Assembly: GCA_024305405.1 (NCBI GenBank)
Contig: JAKNDB010000068.1
Coordinates: 434,001-498,000, forward strand
Direction of reading: 5' to 3'
DNA: 64,000 bases
DNA from: Dirofilaria immitis
Lineage: Eukaryota > Nematoda > Chromadorea > Rhabditida > Onchocercidae
A program made the position numbers and the translations under genes. Below, in pieces: positions 1 through 15,000 of this stretch. The notes under the pieces were generated by a model, which was not told where the DNA came from, ran no database searches, and worked only from the letters and a program-made list of their open reading frames with translations. Positions within the stretch are counted from its first letter, which is position 1. Each line of letters starts with the position of its first letter.

Positions 1-27
1 AGCTATTTCAGCATCAATATCACGTTC
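1..27 (-). CDS. ARHGAP21/23: ARHGAP21/23 exon 24 (partial), post-GAP tail
   Basis: After an acceptor ending in tatag, the frame reads ERDIDAEIA and leaves the window. It joins in phase 0 to the preceding exon, which ends in GVYQ. Acidic charge follows the basic segment, as in the post-GAP region of vertebrate ARHGAP21. Only nine codons are visible, so support comes mainly from phase and context. Confidence 0.75.
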
Positions 28-3000
28 CTATAAACATTGAGAGACGTAACATAACTCGATAAAATACAGATTATTTAGAGTAACAATAATAAATAATATA
101 AAAGACAAAAAAAAATGGTCAATATTCCATACTGATAATTTGCGTTATACACCAAATAATTTTTAATTAGAATTCAAAAATTATATCAAATATCATCTGA
201 TCAAAGAATCTGATAAATTAATTGATACAAACCTGATAAACTCCCGTAACTGATTGTTCACATGTATTGGTAGCGCTATTCGAAATAGTTTTACTTTTAT
301 TCGGTACTGATGTAATATTTGTTGCATGAATCGAATGATCACGTATTTTCTTTCGCTTTTCACGTTTCGAATTACGTCGTACATTTAAAATTTGTTTAAT
401 CTAAAATTGATAAAACTTCCCTTCAATATTTATAAATATCGCTATCCTATATCAATTGTTATTTATCAATTTTATCAAAAATATACATCGTAGTCAAAAT
501 TTCTTCATATCAATGATCATCTAAAATGGCAACATTTACCTTTCCACTTTTTTGTGTATCCATTAAAGCGATAGCTTCCGCTTCATTAACCCGTCTAATT
601 AAATTATGCATATTATTGAATGATGTATTCATAACGGTAGGATCATTTTCATTAACACCACTTGCAATATTACTTCCTGTAGCAGAATCATTTGTTGTAA
701 GAATTTGCGGTGGTACTTCATCTTCCGCTCTATTATCATCATCGAACAACCAATTATACTGTAAATGAAATTTTAAACTTCTAACAAAAATATAATCAGA
801 AAAAAAAGGTAAGTTGAAATGGATGTAATAAATTAATTCCATAATTATGAAAGCATATAATTGATAAATAATATGATATGATTGATTAGTTTTTTTTTTT
901 TAATTTATAAATTTTATATTAATTAAAATGAAAGCATACATATGTAATGAATGTTTCAATAATTTTGCATTGATCAGACATATGTGTTACCATAGTAGCC
1001 ATATTATCATCACTAGGCCTTACAATTGATGGGCCAAACATTAATGCTAAATTACGTGCTTCCATCTGCAAAAATGCTTGCTTATGTATATATATATAAT
1101 TAGCATATCATTCAATGGAAATATTTTATAATAAGAAATTAATATTCATAATAATTAATTACAACAATGAGGTATTATTTAATGGAAATATTTTGTAATA
1201 GGAAATTAATATTCATAATAATTAATTACCTTAAGAAATTAATATTCATAATAATTAATTACAACAATGAGGTATTATTTAATGGAAATATTTTGTAATA
1301 GGAAATTAATATTCATAATAATTAATTACCTTATTAATAGCACTATGCTCAACAACATCTTTTAAATGTCCCATCAAATATTTCAATGTTTCGTAATGAG
1401 CAGAAGGAAGTTTACGAGACTGTAAAAATAAAATAAAATAAACAAACATATGTAAATTCAATATTATTTTATTTTATTCATACAATAAATTAATTATAAT
1501 TTTTTTTTTCAACAAATATATTTGATTCTAATTTTAGGAAAAATTATTATTCGTTGTTATGAAAAGATAATAAATGAAATGATTATAGGATAAGTAAAAT
1601 TTTAACAAAAATATAATTTTATTTACCAAATAGCGAAGTTTTCGTAATCGTTGTGGATGTGAAACAATTCGATTTGCATCAATAAAAATGGATATAATTT
1701 ATCTGTTAGCAATGGTTCCGGTAATTTACGTAAAAACATTTTTAGCAAGCTACTAACAACATTTACATCATTCCAGCGTGAATCCGTAAAATCAATCTGA
1801 AAATTTAATTTCATAAAATTTTTGATTTATAAATAAAAAATGGAAAAAAGTTTCCATCATGAAAACCATAAAATCAATCTGGAAATTCAATTTTACATAT
1901 ATCCTATCTATTTCGATGAAATTAAAACTACACATAATTGTATGTGAATATTAATATTTGGAATCATTGACTCTATCATCAACTTTATCGAATATCATGA
2001 TCAAGCATTATCTTGATTCGATATTTAATAGCATTATCATCAATTTTTTGAATATCATGCATGATCAAGCATTATCTTGATTTCGTTTGATACTCAGTAA
2101 AATTATCATCTATTTTATTGAACATCATGATCAAGCATGGTAAATCATTATCTTCATCTGATATTCAATAATCATCATCTACTTTACTGAATATCATGAT
2201 CAGACATGATAATTCGTTTATGATTGTTAGTAGTTGAAAGAAATACAATTTTTCCTATTTTAATTTAGAAGGAACTTTGATGGCAAAAATAAATAAACTT
2301 TTATCCTAAAATCCTAGATCGTATTACTTTATATATAATAAAAAGAAAAGTGATCAGCATATTGAAAAGGTCATATTTTTATTTGACCTTTTCATCTGTT
2401 TTTTTAATTATTCATTCATTAGAAAATGATATTTTTGATTATTAATACTTGAAGGGAATTCTCTTCTTTTTTTGTTAGATGTCTTATTCGTTATAAAAAA
2501 TAATTTGATGAAGCGTTAAATGATATTTTGTAATATATCAAATTAAAATTATCCATTATCAACTAATGATTGATAGATTGTAAGATCATATCATATCATA
2601 TCATATGATATCATATCATACCATATCATTTAACTTTTATCATCAAGCCATTTTATAGAGGTTTTTTTCAAAAATTTAAAATATTTACATTTTCAAAGCC
2701 ATTATTAAGCGTTTCTTTTAATGCATTAACAGCAGCTGTATTACCGGGAATTCGATAAATACCAATTGTATCCATACCATTTTCTTCCACAACTTTTACA
2801 CATAATCGAATAAGTAATGGAACCATCTATAAAAAAAAAAAGAAATTTCAAATATTAAATTTGAGTGGGCGTAAAAATAAAATGAAATTAAAAGAAAAAT
2901 TTATTTTTAAATAGAAATTTTGGTTATATCCTAAAATTATTACTAAAAATTATCCTAAAATTATTTTCTATTAATTTCATATTTTTAGTAGTAAAAAGAA

Positions 3001-6000
3001 AAAGAAAAGAAAAGCAAAAAAAAATTTGAGAGAATTTTCGAAAATGCAAATTTTTATTTAAAAAGAAAAAAGAAAATCAAATTAAATTTTAAATTATTCT
3101 TATCATAAAAATTATAATAAATCAGTTTATTCTTATCATATCAAATGTTATATGATTTATTGCAATTAATTATGATTACTTTTCTAATCTATGTTTTTAT
3201 CATCATTGTTCAATAATCAAAGTTAATGATAATAATTGTTTGTTAATCAAAAATTTATGATAATATTGGTGAAAAAGATAAAAGGATGATTAACTATCAT
3301 AAAAAATTGAAGTATTTATCATTATTATTATAACGTATTTTTCCTTATATATATCTTCTCATTTTCTATCATTACGTTTGGAACACGTGTAAACTAACAC
3401 GTGAATGAATGAAATTTATAATCAGATGAGCGATAGAATGAAATAATAGAATTAAAATGAAGAATTATTCCTTCTACTGTTCCTATTTTATTGAGCTAAA
3501 TGAATCTGGTGGAGCTAGGATTCAAGAAGGAGTCGATTCTCTTGCTGATTATGGGCAAAATTTTTCAAAGAAATATTGATGCATCAGAAGTTATACCATA
3601 GTAGCTAATCAAAAAAATTCATTCATATCATATAATCTAAATATGAAAAATAAATTTCATTCCTAAACCTTAGAATAATATTGCAAAAAAAAAACTTACA
3701 TCACCATCACCACTTGTCGGATAATCGACAATTTTTTGACCTAATGCTGATGAATGTTGCGATGGTATTTGATCAGAACGACTGGTTGATGAATATTGTT
3801 TTAATGTTTTTGTTTTTTTCCATTTACGAATTGTTTTTGGTGTTGATGTACTAGCAGCTTGATCATCTAATGTCAAAACAAAACAATAAACAAATAAATA
3901 GGTAAACAAATTTAACAATTTCCTTAAGGAAAAATTATGTAAGAATTTTGTTTGTAATGCAAAAATAGTAAAAAATAAATAAATAAACAAATAGTAAACA
4001 AATTAAACAATTTCTTAAAAAAGCAGCTTGATCATCTGATGTGAAAAAAAACAATAAACAAATAAACAAGTAAACAAGCTAAACAAATTTAACAATTTCC
4101 TTAAGAAAAATTACGTAAGAATTTTGTTTATAAATATTTCATTTTTTGAATTAAACTTTTTGTAAAAAAATTTTTTTGCAAAATAATTATAATCGAAAAA
4201 AAATTAAAATTTAAAATTGCTTCTTTTTTTCTAAAACTATTTTTTCTATCAATCAATCATTCATCAAAATACATATTCTTTCATATTATTTAAAATTATT
4301 TGTTAAAATTTCATTTAACTAACAAATCTTTCATTTTGATGAAAAAACAAAAGAAAAAAGATTCAATAATTATCATATCATATCATTTAATCATTTACCA
4401 TTCGTTATTACTGCTGCTGTTTCATTGATACTAGTTCCGGAATCAATGGAACTTTCTGCTTGTATACTATGATCCATAGATGTGGCACTAGAATGTTGTC
4501 GCTTGTTTACACCTGGCGATGGATAATGTGATGATTTGATTTTATACCTTAAGAAAAAAACAAATAAACAAAATGAAACTTTTATATTTCAATTGATAAT
4601 GATTATAAGATGATTATTCGATATGCTATAATAACATTAATTTAAGCTTTTTGTTAAATCAGAAATGTTTCAAATGATAAAAATTGGAAGTAAAAAAATC
4701 AATAAATCAAATATAGAAATGATAATAGAATTAATCATTTTAAAATAATTAATTAAATTTCTTAATTAAATTTCAATCGTTAAAAAAGGAAAAACATATA
4801 AAGATACCTTTGCATAATTAATTTAGTTGTAGCATCATTGGCATTATGATTTATATCAGAAATATTTCTTATAATTGAATTATCAGTAGGATAATGTTCC
4901 ACAACTTTTGTTAGGCTACGTTTGATTGGTAATTGATTTAGATCACTTCGTGAACTACTACTTAATGATGATGGACCATCATCGATTATTTCTTGTGATT
5001 CATATTCATGACCCGTATTAATTTGATTAGAAGAATTTGAAAGAGTAGAAGGTAATAATTGTTGTTGTTGTTGTTCGTGCTGTTGTTCGTGTTGTTCGTC
5101 TACTGAATTATTCAAAAATTCCTGAAATTTAATTCAAATAATAATTTAGAATTTAAAATTTCAATTAAATATATTATATTTAGCATTGATAAAATTTATT
5201 TCGCATTTTTCAAAAAAGAAAAAAGATATTTAAAATTAAATAAAAATAATTATCAAAAAAATTTTTGCATTATCATCTAATATCTAAATTAATATAATTT
5301 AATTTTATCCTAAAAAGCTTAGCAATTTAAATTAACTTTTTCAAATAGATCAATTGAAAATTCAGTTATTAATTTTAGATGAAAATTTCCAATAAAATAG
5401 AAAAGAATTCAAAAAAAAAACAAGAAAAGACAAAAGGTTGCAAGCTAACAAAAAGGTTTTACAAGATAACAAGAAGGTTGCAAAAACAAGATAAATTAAT
5501 CAAAATGAGATAATTGTGAGTAGAAAATTTCATTTCTAATTTTTTCTTTCTCGAGCTTCTCGATTAAATGATCGATATGAATATCAATATATATCGACAT
5601 ATTTGATGTATTAATTTATTATTTCAAATAAAAATTTCATTTCTAATTTTTCCTTTCTCGAGACTCTTGATTAAATGATCGATATAAAATATCAATATAT
5701 ATCGATATATACTTAGTGTACTAACTTATTATTTTCAATTTCTAAAGGATTGATGATTTTATTGAAGTAAAAGTAAAATTAAAAATTAATAAAAGAAAAA
5801 GAGACCCTATAAAGTCCCAATTATATTCTAATAATAATAATTTAAAATTTCGAATGAAAAGATTTAAAAAAAAAATTCATCAGAAAAATTGAATGAAAAA
5901 AGAAACAAAATTTCTCGACCATTCTTTTCAAAAGAAAAAAAGAAAAAGAATATATAACCTTTGAACTATACTATCTAGGAATATACAAATTGCTATAATT

Positions 6001-7827
6001 TTATTGCTTATATAATCAATATCATTTTAAATAAACTATAATCAAATGCATAACTTTTTAAGTATGTAAGAGGAAATATGTTGAATAATAATAATCATTT
6101 GGCAATATTATATTCCAATAATGATTATTACTTGTCTCACAAGTACCTATTTATAGTTTTCGAGAATTTCTCAAATCTTCATTGTCATCAAATGAATGGA
6201 GGAAAATAAAAATTTATAAACTATATACATACATATACATACATAGATAAATAGAGAGATAAATAGAGAGAGGAGAGAGAAAGAGAGAGAGAGAGAAAGA
6301 GAAAACGAGGGGAGAAATCAATAGGAAAAATATAGATGTAGGTAATAATCATTTGATATGGTTATATCATTTGATTATATCAAAAAAATAATAGATCGAG
6401 AATGTATTATGAAATTTAACAGATGCAAACAACATAATACAATTGAATATAAACTTATCGATGTTTTTGTTGTATAACAAATATTTCCTAATCAGCATTT
6501 GAAATCAATACTTTTATCATATCATCATTATATAAACACATATATATATATATTATATAGAAATTTATTTTCATAAATTTTTATCCATTCCTATTCGATG
6601 TCCAATTTATCGTCGTGCATATTTTAAAGAAACGCCTGAAACGCCTGAATCCTATCGATATAATGATACATATATACATCAGATACTCACACATACATAC
6701 ACTCAGGCAGGCATCTTATTTTGAATATTGAATTCATCTAAATGTGCATTCAAGGGAATTCTTCATGAATTCTAATTTATATCAAGCATTATATCCAATT
6801 ATATAATTTCCTTCTGAAATATCGAATCCGTTAACATATGTATTCTGAAGAATTGCTTGCATACAATTAAAGTCATTTTCATAAGTTTTTTTTTTTTTAA
6901 CCTATCATGATTGTGTATTCTGGAAAAATTACCAGAATCACATTTATGCAATAATAATATACATATATAGATATATACAGTAGATCACTGCGAGTGAATT
7001 CTATGTAGCTATCATGGACATCAAATATTTTTTTCACCTGTCAATGATTGTGTATTCTGGAAAAATTATCAGAATCACATCTATGCAATAATAATATACA
7101 TATACAGATATATACAGTAGATCACTGCAAGTGAATTCTATGTATCTATCATGGACATCAAATGCATCTCAATATGTATTCTAAGATAATACATTGAATC
7201 ATAACTATATCGCTTGAATCTTATTCATATATAAATGCTATACATGAAGATCAAAGATAATTTGATCATTTTATTTGCTAACCAACAAATCCATTTCAAA
7301 TATATTTTTCTAGCAAAATATTTTCATATATTTCAATCATTTATAATTCATTGCAATCTTTCGTTTTATTTTTTTCAATATAATATTTTATTATCAATTT
7401 ATTTGATAATTTTAAATTTTTATCAAAACGAAAATTAAAATTTTTAATCAAACAATAAACTGTAATTTATCACTTATTCGTATTAATTATTCGAATAAAA
7501 AAAGAAAGTTGTTTAATAATAATAATAATAATTATAAATAAATAAATAAATAAATGAAAATTAATAAATAAATAAATGAAATACTCTTAACACTGTAAAC
7601 AAATGTAAATCGTATATTTTTAATATTAAAAATGTCCTTGATTTTTATTCATAATAAAATGTATTTATAATTTAACAATGATCGATCAAGGATATGAATA
7701 TATAAACAACACGAAATATATTATTATGATTATTTACCACTAGTCTATTATTATTAACCTACTACATCTATATAATTATATATATATATATATATTAATG
7801 GGTTAGTAGTAATCTAAACAACAACAA

Positions 7828-7866
<39 letters not shown>

Positions 7867-8906
7867 TATCATCAATCATCATCATCAACAACATCATCAA
7901 TCAATCAATCAATCATAATCAACATCAATCATCATCATCATCATCATCATAATATAAGTAGTAAAATGGTATAATTGAGTTCTTGTCCTACCAAGATACA
8001 ATTAGAAAATCATATTGCGATAACCTGAAAATTTTATATTCAATCGAAATATATATACACACACACACACATACATATACATATACACGCATACTTATAC
8101 ATACATACATACATACATAAATGCATGCATATACATACAAACATACATATAAGTAAACAAATGACATACTTTAAAAGAAATAAAATAAACTTATTCATTT
8201 CGAAATTTAAAAATTAATGATTATTTGAGCAAAGGAGAAAATGAATGATAAAAATGGTAAAATGGAAAAATGAGCGATAATGAATTTTAAACGTACCTCT
8301 TCTTTTCAAATTCCAATTTAAAATTTTGAGCTAATTTATTCGGAATGTTGAAAATTGCCATAAAATTATCATCAAATATACATTGCATACATACATACAT
8401 TACATACATACATTACATACATACATTAACATGCATACATTACATACATACATTACATACATACATTAACATACATACATTAACATACATACATTACATA
8501 CATACATTACATACATACACTAACATACATATACATTAACATACATACATTACATATATATACCATTAGATATAAATTTTGAAAAATTTTCAAATTGATG
8601 CCAATTTTCGGTAATAAAAGGAAAAAAAAGAAAAAATTTGTCTCATTCTATAAATTCTCTTCATTATTCGCATTATTTCATTCATAAAAATTATTCTTTA
8701 AAAAAAAAAAAAAATTACTAAAAATTTTATTTTTAATTTGAATGAAAAAGAGAAGAAAATACATTTGCAATAATTACTATCGAAATGGTTTAATTACTTT
8801 TATTCGATTTTTAATATTAATTACTTTTTCAAAATGTAATTAAAAATGAATTTAATTATTCGATTTATTATTATTTATATTATTATTCAATGAATTTAAG
8901 CATTCG

Positions 8907-8942
<36 letters not shown>

Positions 8943-9003
8943 ATGAATTTAAGTATTCGATTTATTATTATTTATATTATTATTCAATGAATTTAAGCAT
9001 TCG

Positions 9004-9036
<33 letters not shown>

Positions 9037-12000
9037 ATGAATTTAAGTATTCGATTTATTATTATTTATATTATTATTATTCAATGTTCAATGAATTCAA
9101 GTATTCGAGTTATTATTATTTTTACTATTACTATTACTATTACTAATACGATTTATTATTATTAATATGATTATCATAATGATAGCAATAATTATTGAAA
9201 TGGCTCGATAGTAAATATATTTTTAATTAAAAATATAGCATAATTTTGTAAATTATTGTTTGGCAATTTTTATTTTTTATTTTTTAAAAAACACTTTTAT
9301 CTTACATACATACATATATATATAGATTAGGTAAGAAATAAATTTTATAAAAAAAAATTTCAACCAAAAAAAAATTGAATAAATTTGGTTAATAAAATAT
9401 CCAACAAAACAGTTAGATATTACGAAGCAATTTATTTTTGAATAAATTTGAAATAAGTTATAAACATATTTATTTATGAATATATTTTTTTATATGATAT
9501 TTTCGTGTTTTCGAAAATATCATATAAACTTACTTTTATATTTCATGTATTTTTGGGATAATAGAGAGAATATCCTAAGTGATAATAATTTAAGAGATAG
9601 ACTATCTGTTAGCAGTTAAATGATAATAATGGATAAATTTAACCATTATCAACAGCTAACTGATAAAAATAATAATAAATTAACAGCTAGCTAACTGATA
9701 ATAATGATAAATTAACAGCTAGCTAATTGATAACAATAATAAATTAACAACTAAGTGATAATAATAAATTAAGGCTAGCTAACTGATAATAATAATAATA
9801 ATAAATTAAGAGCTAGTCAACTGATAATAATTAATAATAAATTAACAGCTGACTAATACTGATGATTAAATTAACAGCTAACTAATTGATAATAATAACT
9901 TAACATGTTGATTAAACAAAGTAATTTGCTAAAAATACTAAAGTTTTAACAATCCGATAACAATAAATATACTATATGATTATTTAGAAGTAAATAACAA
10001 AAATATGTATTATCTTTTGAAGTTTGAAAATAACATTGTTAGTATTATTATTATTATTATTGTCGTCGTTAGTATTATTATTATTATTGCTATTGTCATT
10101 ATTATTATTATTATTTTTACTGTTTATTATTATTATTGTTATTATCATTATTATTATTGTTGTTATTATTATTGTTATTGTTATTATTACTGTTATTGTT
10201 ATTATTACTATTGTTATTATTATTGCTATTACTATTTCCTATTAATGTTAGTATTATTATTATTATTACTATTGATTATTATTGACTATTGTTATCATAA
10301 TTATGAATCCGTTGTTATTATTATTATGAATTTGCTATTATTATTATTATCATTGATACTATTGTTATTAATACTAATACTATTTATTACTATTATTAAT
10401 AATACTAATACTATTTATTATTATTATTGTTGTTGTTATTATTACTATTTGTATTAATTATTATCATTATTGTTATCACGAATCCATTATTATTATTGTT
10501 ATTATTATTATAAATCTATTATTATTACGAATCATGTGCATTGAATTATATTAGCCTTAGCCAAGATAATGAAAAAGATAAGCAATAAATTGCCAAGTAG
10601 AATGAATAATGATTTGTTTTGCAAAAATATTAAAGTTACAAACAAAAATCAATAAATAAATAAGCCAAATTAGAAAAATATATTTTCTTATTTTAAATAG
10701 AATTAAAAATAAAATTAATGAAGCCAAGAGAGAAATATAGCTATGCTTCTCTCTTGGCTTTTCCATTAAAATGGAATCATTAAAAATCTCTCTTTCCTCT
10801 CCTCTCTTTCTCCCCTCTCTCTCTCTCCCTTCGTCTATCTATTTCTCTTTATCTCTTTCCCTCTCTCTCCCTTCTATTCTTTTTATTTATTTTTTTTTAT
10901 TCAATTTAAATATCATTTCACATTGAATATAATCTTTCTTATCTTCTGTTCCCATTGATATGCTAATAAGCAAAGCCAAAAAAAAGTAAATAAATAAATA
11001 AAAAAAATTATATTTTAGCGAACGCAATGAGAAATATGGACGATAAAAAAACGATAAATAAATAAAATAAAATAAATAAAAAGGAACGAAAAAAACGCCC
11101 AAAAATATTATCAATCGATAATCGTTAAAAATGTATGTTTATCATCGAAAAATTTATTCAAAAATTTTAAAAGAAAAACTTATGAATAAATATGAATGAA
11201 AATTTTTATTAAATGAAATATCTCGAGAATTAAAATTGAATATTTGAAAAATTAGAATTGAATACATCGAGGATTAAAATTAAATGAGTAAAAAAAAAAA
11301 CCATAGAAAATGAATTATATATCGAAATTATATTTACCAATCTTTGTTACTTTTAAAAGAATCTCGAAGGACTCTCAATCAAACTTCAGCTTAAACTAGA
11401 CTATTATTACATTTATATTTAGGAGCATTTCTACAAATTATCCTTATCATTTTCTATAAATTATCATTATCATTTCCTATGAATTATCATTATCTTTCCT
11501 ATAAATTATCATTATCATTTCCTATAAATTATTATTATCATTTTTAACAAATTATCATTATCATTTCCAATAAATTATCATTATCATTTTTAACAAATTA
11601 TCATCATTTCTATAAATAAATTGGCACCATTTTCATGAAAAAAAAGGGAAAAAACAAAATATGATTTCTATAAGTTTGAAAAGAAGAATTGTTGGTAACA
11701 TTTCTCATTTAAATCTATCTTAAATTTAATCTAATAAATTTCTATACTATGTAAAATACTCTTATCATTCGCACAAATTATCCTTATCATTTCAATAAAT
11801 AAACAAGAATAATTCCCGAAAGTCATTCTTATCACACTGCTATATAATTATAAAAGCTCAAAAAAGAATCAATAAAATATTTCTCGATATAAGATAAACA
11901 TAAAAAAGATATTATCTTTGCAATAAAAAAGTAACAAAAATAAAAATAAATTATAAAACTATAAAAAAAATATGAAATCCTAAAAATGATCATATATTTT

Positions 12001-15000
12001 TAAAGCTTTTAATATGGTCAAAGTTTCAGCTAAACTAATCATTTCTCGATTATTTTTAAACCATAAAGAATTGGAAGGAAATAAATTATGAAAGAAAAAA
12101 AAAACAAGTTTTACTCGTTTTTTTTTGGCTTGAAGAACATAATTGTTTTGATATTTTTCATGAAAATATATAGCAACACAATATAGCTATTAAAAACAGG
12201 AAATAAAATATATGTTATCTTTTTCAGATTATTTTTAAATTACAATTTGTGAAGTAAACAAAAATTGATATAAATATAAAAGAAAACTTTTCAAAAAAAA
12301 GTTCTTTTTTTTTATTTGAAAATGTAAACAAAATTTATGAAATTTTTTTCTTTTTTTTTTTGAATACAATAAAATTTTCCCACATAATATATTATGTTGT
12401 CATTTTTGAAAGAATAAATGTTGACATTTATTTGATATGATTGATATATGGATAAAATAGGCAAAAATATCGACGATAAAACGGATACATATAGTATGTC
12501 TCAATATATGACAATATAAAATATAGAAGTAGATTGGAGGAAAAATTGAGGGATAAAAAGTTGTATACGATGTTATCAATAATGATATATTATCACCCAA
12601 ATATCTATTCTATCTTTCTTTAAGCATAAAAAAAAGTTTTAGAAATTTAAGTTTAATTTAAGATTATAAATAATTTTAATTTTGTCTAATATTTCAATTA
12701 ATAAACTTTCAAAAGTACAGCAAAAAAAAGAAAAAAAATTGTACTTTTATGCTTTTTTTAAAAAAAAAATTATTATTATATAATATTAAAATTTTTCAGC
12801 TTTTAGCATTCTTTTCAAAATCTTTTTGTTATTAATGAAAAGAGAGAGAAGAAAAATTGTTTTAAAAAAAAAGAAAGAAAAATGTCGAAATTTCAATTAA
12901 GTTAGGCCAATTATATAAATACTACGGTATTTGCTATTTTTGCTTTTTCCAAAGTTGTAAAAGCAATTTGCATAAAAGTAATAAGAAAAAAAATATGCTT
13001 TTCTTCATATAAAGCAATGGATGAGTGTTAAAAAAGAAATTTCAATTTTTAGATATGTAAAATATATATATATATATTTAGGCCAATTATATAAATACTA
13101 CGGTATATATATATATATATGAGTATGGTAAAATATACGACTATGGTAAAATAATGTGTATGGTAAAATATATACGAATATGGTAAAATATACGACTACG
13201 GTAAAATAGTGCGTATGGCAAAATAATATAAGAATATGGGAAAATATGTATGAACTATGGTAAAATATGCGAGATGCGTTGGTAAAATAACGACTATGGT
13301 AAAATAATGCGTATGATAAAATATATATACGTATGGTGAAATATATATATGAGCATGGGAAAATATATGAAGTACGGTAAAATATGCGTGTGGTAAAATA
13401 TATGTATATATGAATACGGAGAAATATATATGAGTACGGTAAAATATACATGAGATGGTAAAATCCATATATATATACATATGGTAAAATATACATGCCT
13501 ATGATAAGATATATGTGGAATGTGGTAAAATGAATATATATGTGGTAAAACATATGCCATTACGGTAAAATGATATACAAATATGTTTAAAAAATATATG
13601 AATATGATAAAATATACATGAATGTGGTAAAATAATGCCTATGGTAATGTATATATGAATATAGTAAAACATATGAATGTATAAAATATGAATACGGTAA
13701 AACATCTATGCATATGGTAAAATATATATATGAATGTAATGAAATATACATGAGTACGGTAAAATATCTATGAGTGCGGTAAAATATGTATGAATATGGT
13801 AAAATATATATGAATATGGTAAAAATTATATGAATATAGTAAAATATATATAAGTATTTGATAAAAATTCTTTAACAAGGGAAAGAAAAAGGAAATATAT
13901 TTTATATTTTAAACAATTTTAAAAAGAAAAATTTAGAAAAATCAAAATTGAGCAAATATTTAATTAGATAATATATTGAATGCATTCATCCGTATATGCT
14001 CGTATATACATTAATTTCGTTTCCATTTATTTAATTTAATTTATCTAAACTTCGCATATATTTAATCAACAGTTAACAAAAAAATTTCTGTTCATTTATA
14101 ATTTTTAATTTCAACTGGTATGGATGAAAAAGTATGAAATTTTAGCATTAACAAAAATTATGGAATGTCTGCTATTGTCTAATTTTAAATAATTGATCGA
14201 ATGGATGAGTAAATTTACTGTTTTGCTAATTTATTGGAAAAAAAATTATCATAATATTTATTGAACTGAATGAATTACAATAATTATTAATCAATTGAAA
14301 GAATTCGTAACATTATCGATCAAAATATTATCGTAAGTTTATCACAATATAATTGATCAGACAAAAGTTATATGAAATGAAAATATCCAATTTCATAAAA
14401 AAATATTTGATAATATTGCTTATTTTACTAAATTAATTTCTTAGCATAATCTATGTATGGATAACAAAAAAAAGCTTACTGATTAAATTTCTTAATGAAA
14501 ATAGATGAAAAATGATAATCAATTAAATGAGCAAAACTGATATTGTGCTAAGATTTTAATTCCAAACTTATTATTATAGAAAAATGAATAATATAAAAAT
14601 AGAATGAGAAATAATTACTAAACTATTTTGCATCATGCATTTCTCATACTAAATTATAAAGATTGTTTTTTTATGAAGAAAAAAATTTTACAAAAAAAAA
14701 AGACAATTAATTTTGAGTGAAAACATATGCGTTGTTTATAGTTATCCTATTTGCTTCATTTCACAAAATAATTACTTTGTATTGCATCATAAATTGAATA
14801 GAGCAAAAACTTAGCTAAATTATTTGAAAAGAAAAATAATAATACGATAAACAAGAAAGAGAGAAAATAGAAAATTTTAAAATGTAAACAGCAATGATAG
14901 AATGAAAAAAAAGAAAGAAAGAAAAAGAAAAGGAGTAAAACTATTCATGAATAACAATAAAATGATAATATTTGATAATAATAATAATTATAAATGAAAT

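Noticed and set aside
10005..10457. Long plus-strand open frames of Ile/Val/Tyr/Leu
   Set aside because: They are translations of TTA/TTG triplet repeats with no mixed composition.
13098..13705. Overlapping minus-strand open frames up to 151 codons
   Set aside because: All come from the 17-20 bp tatggtaaaat minisatellite, which lacks stops in several frames.
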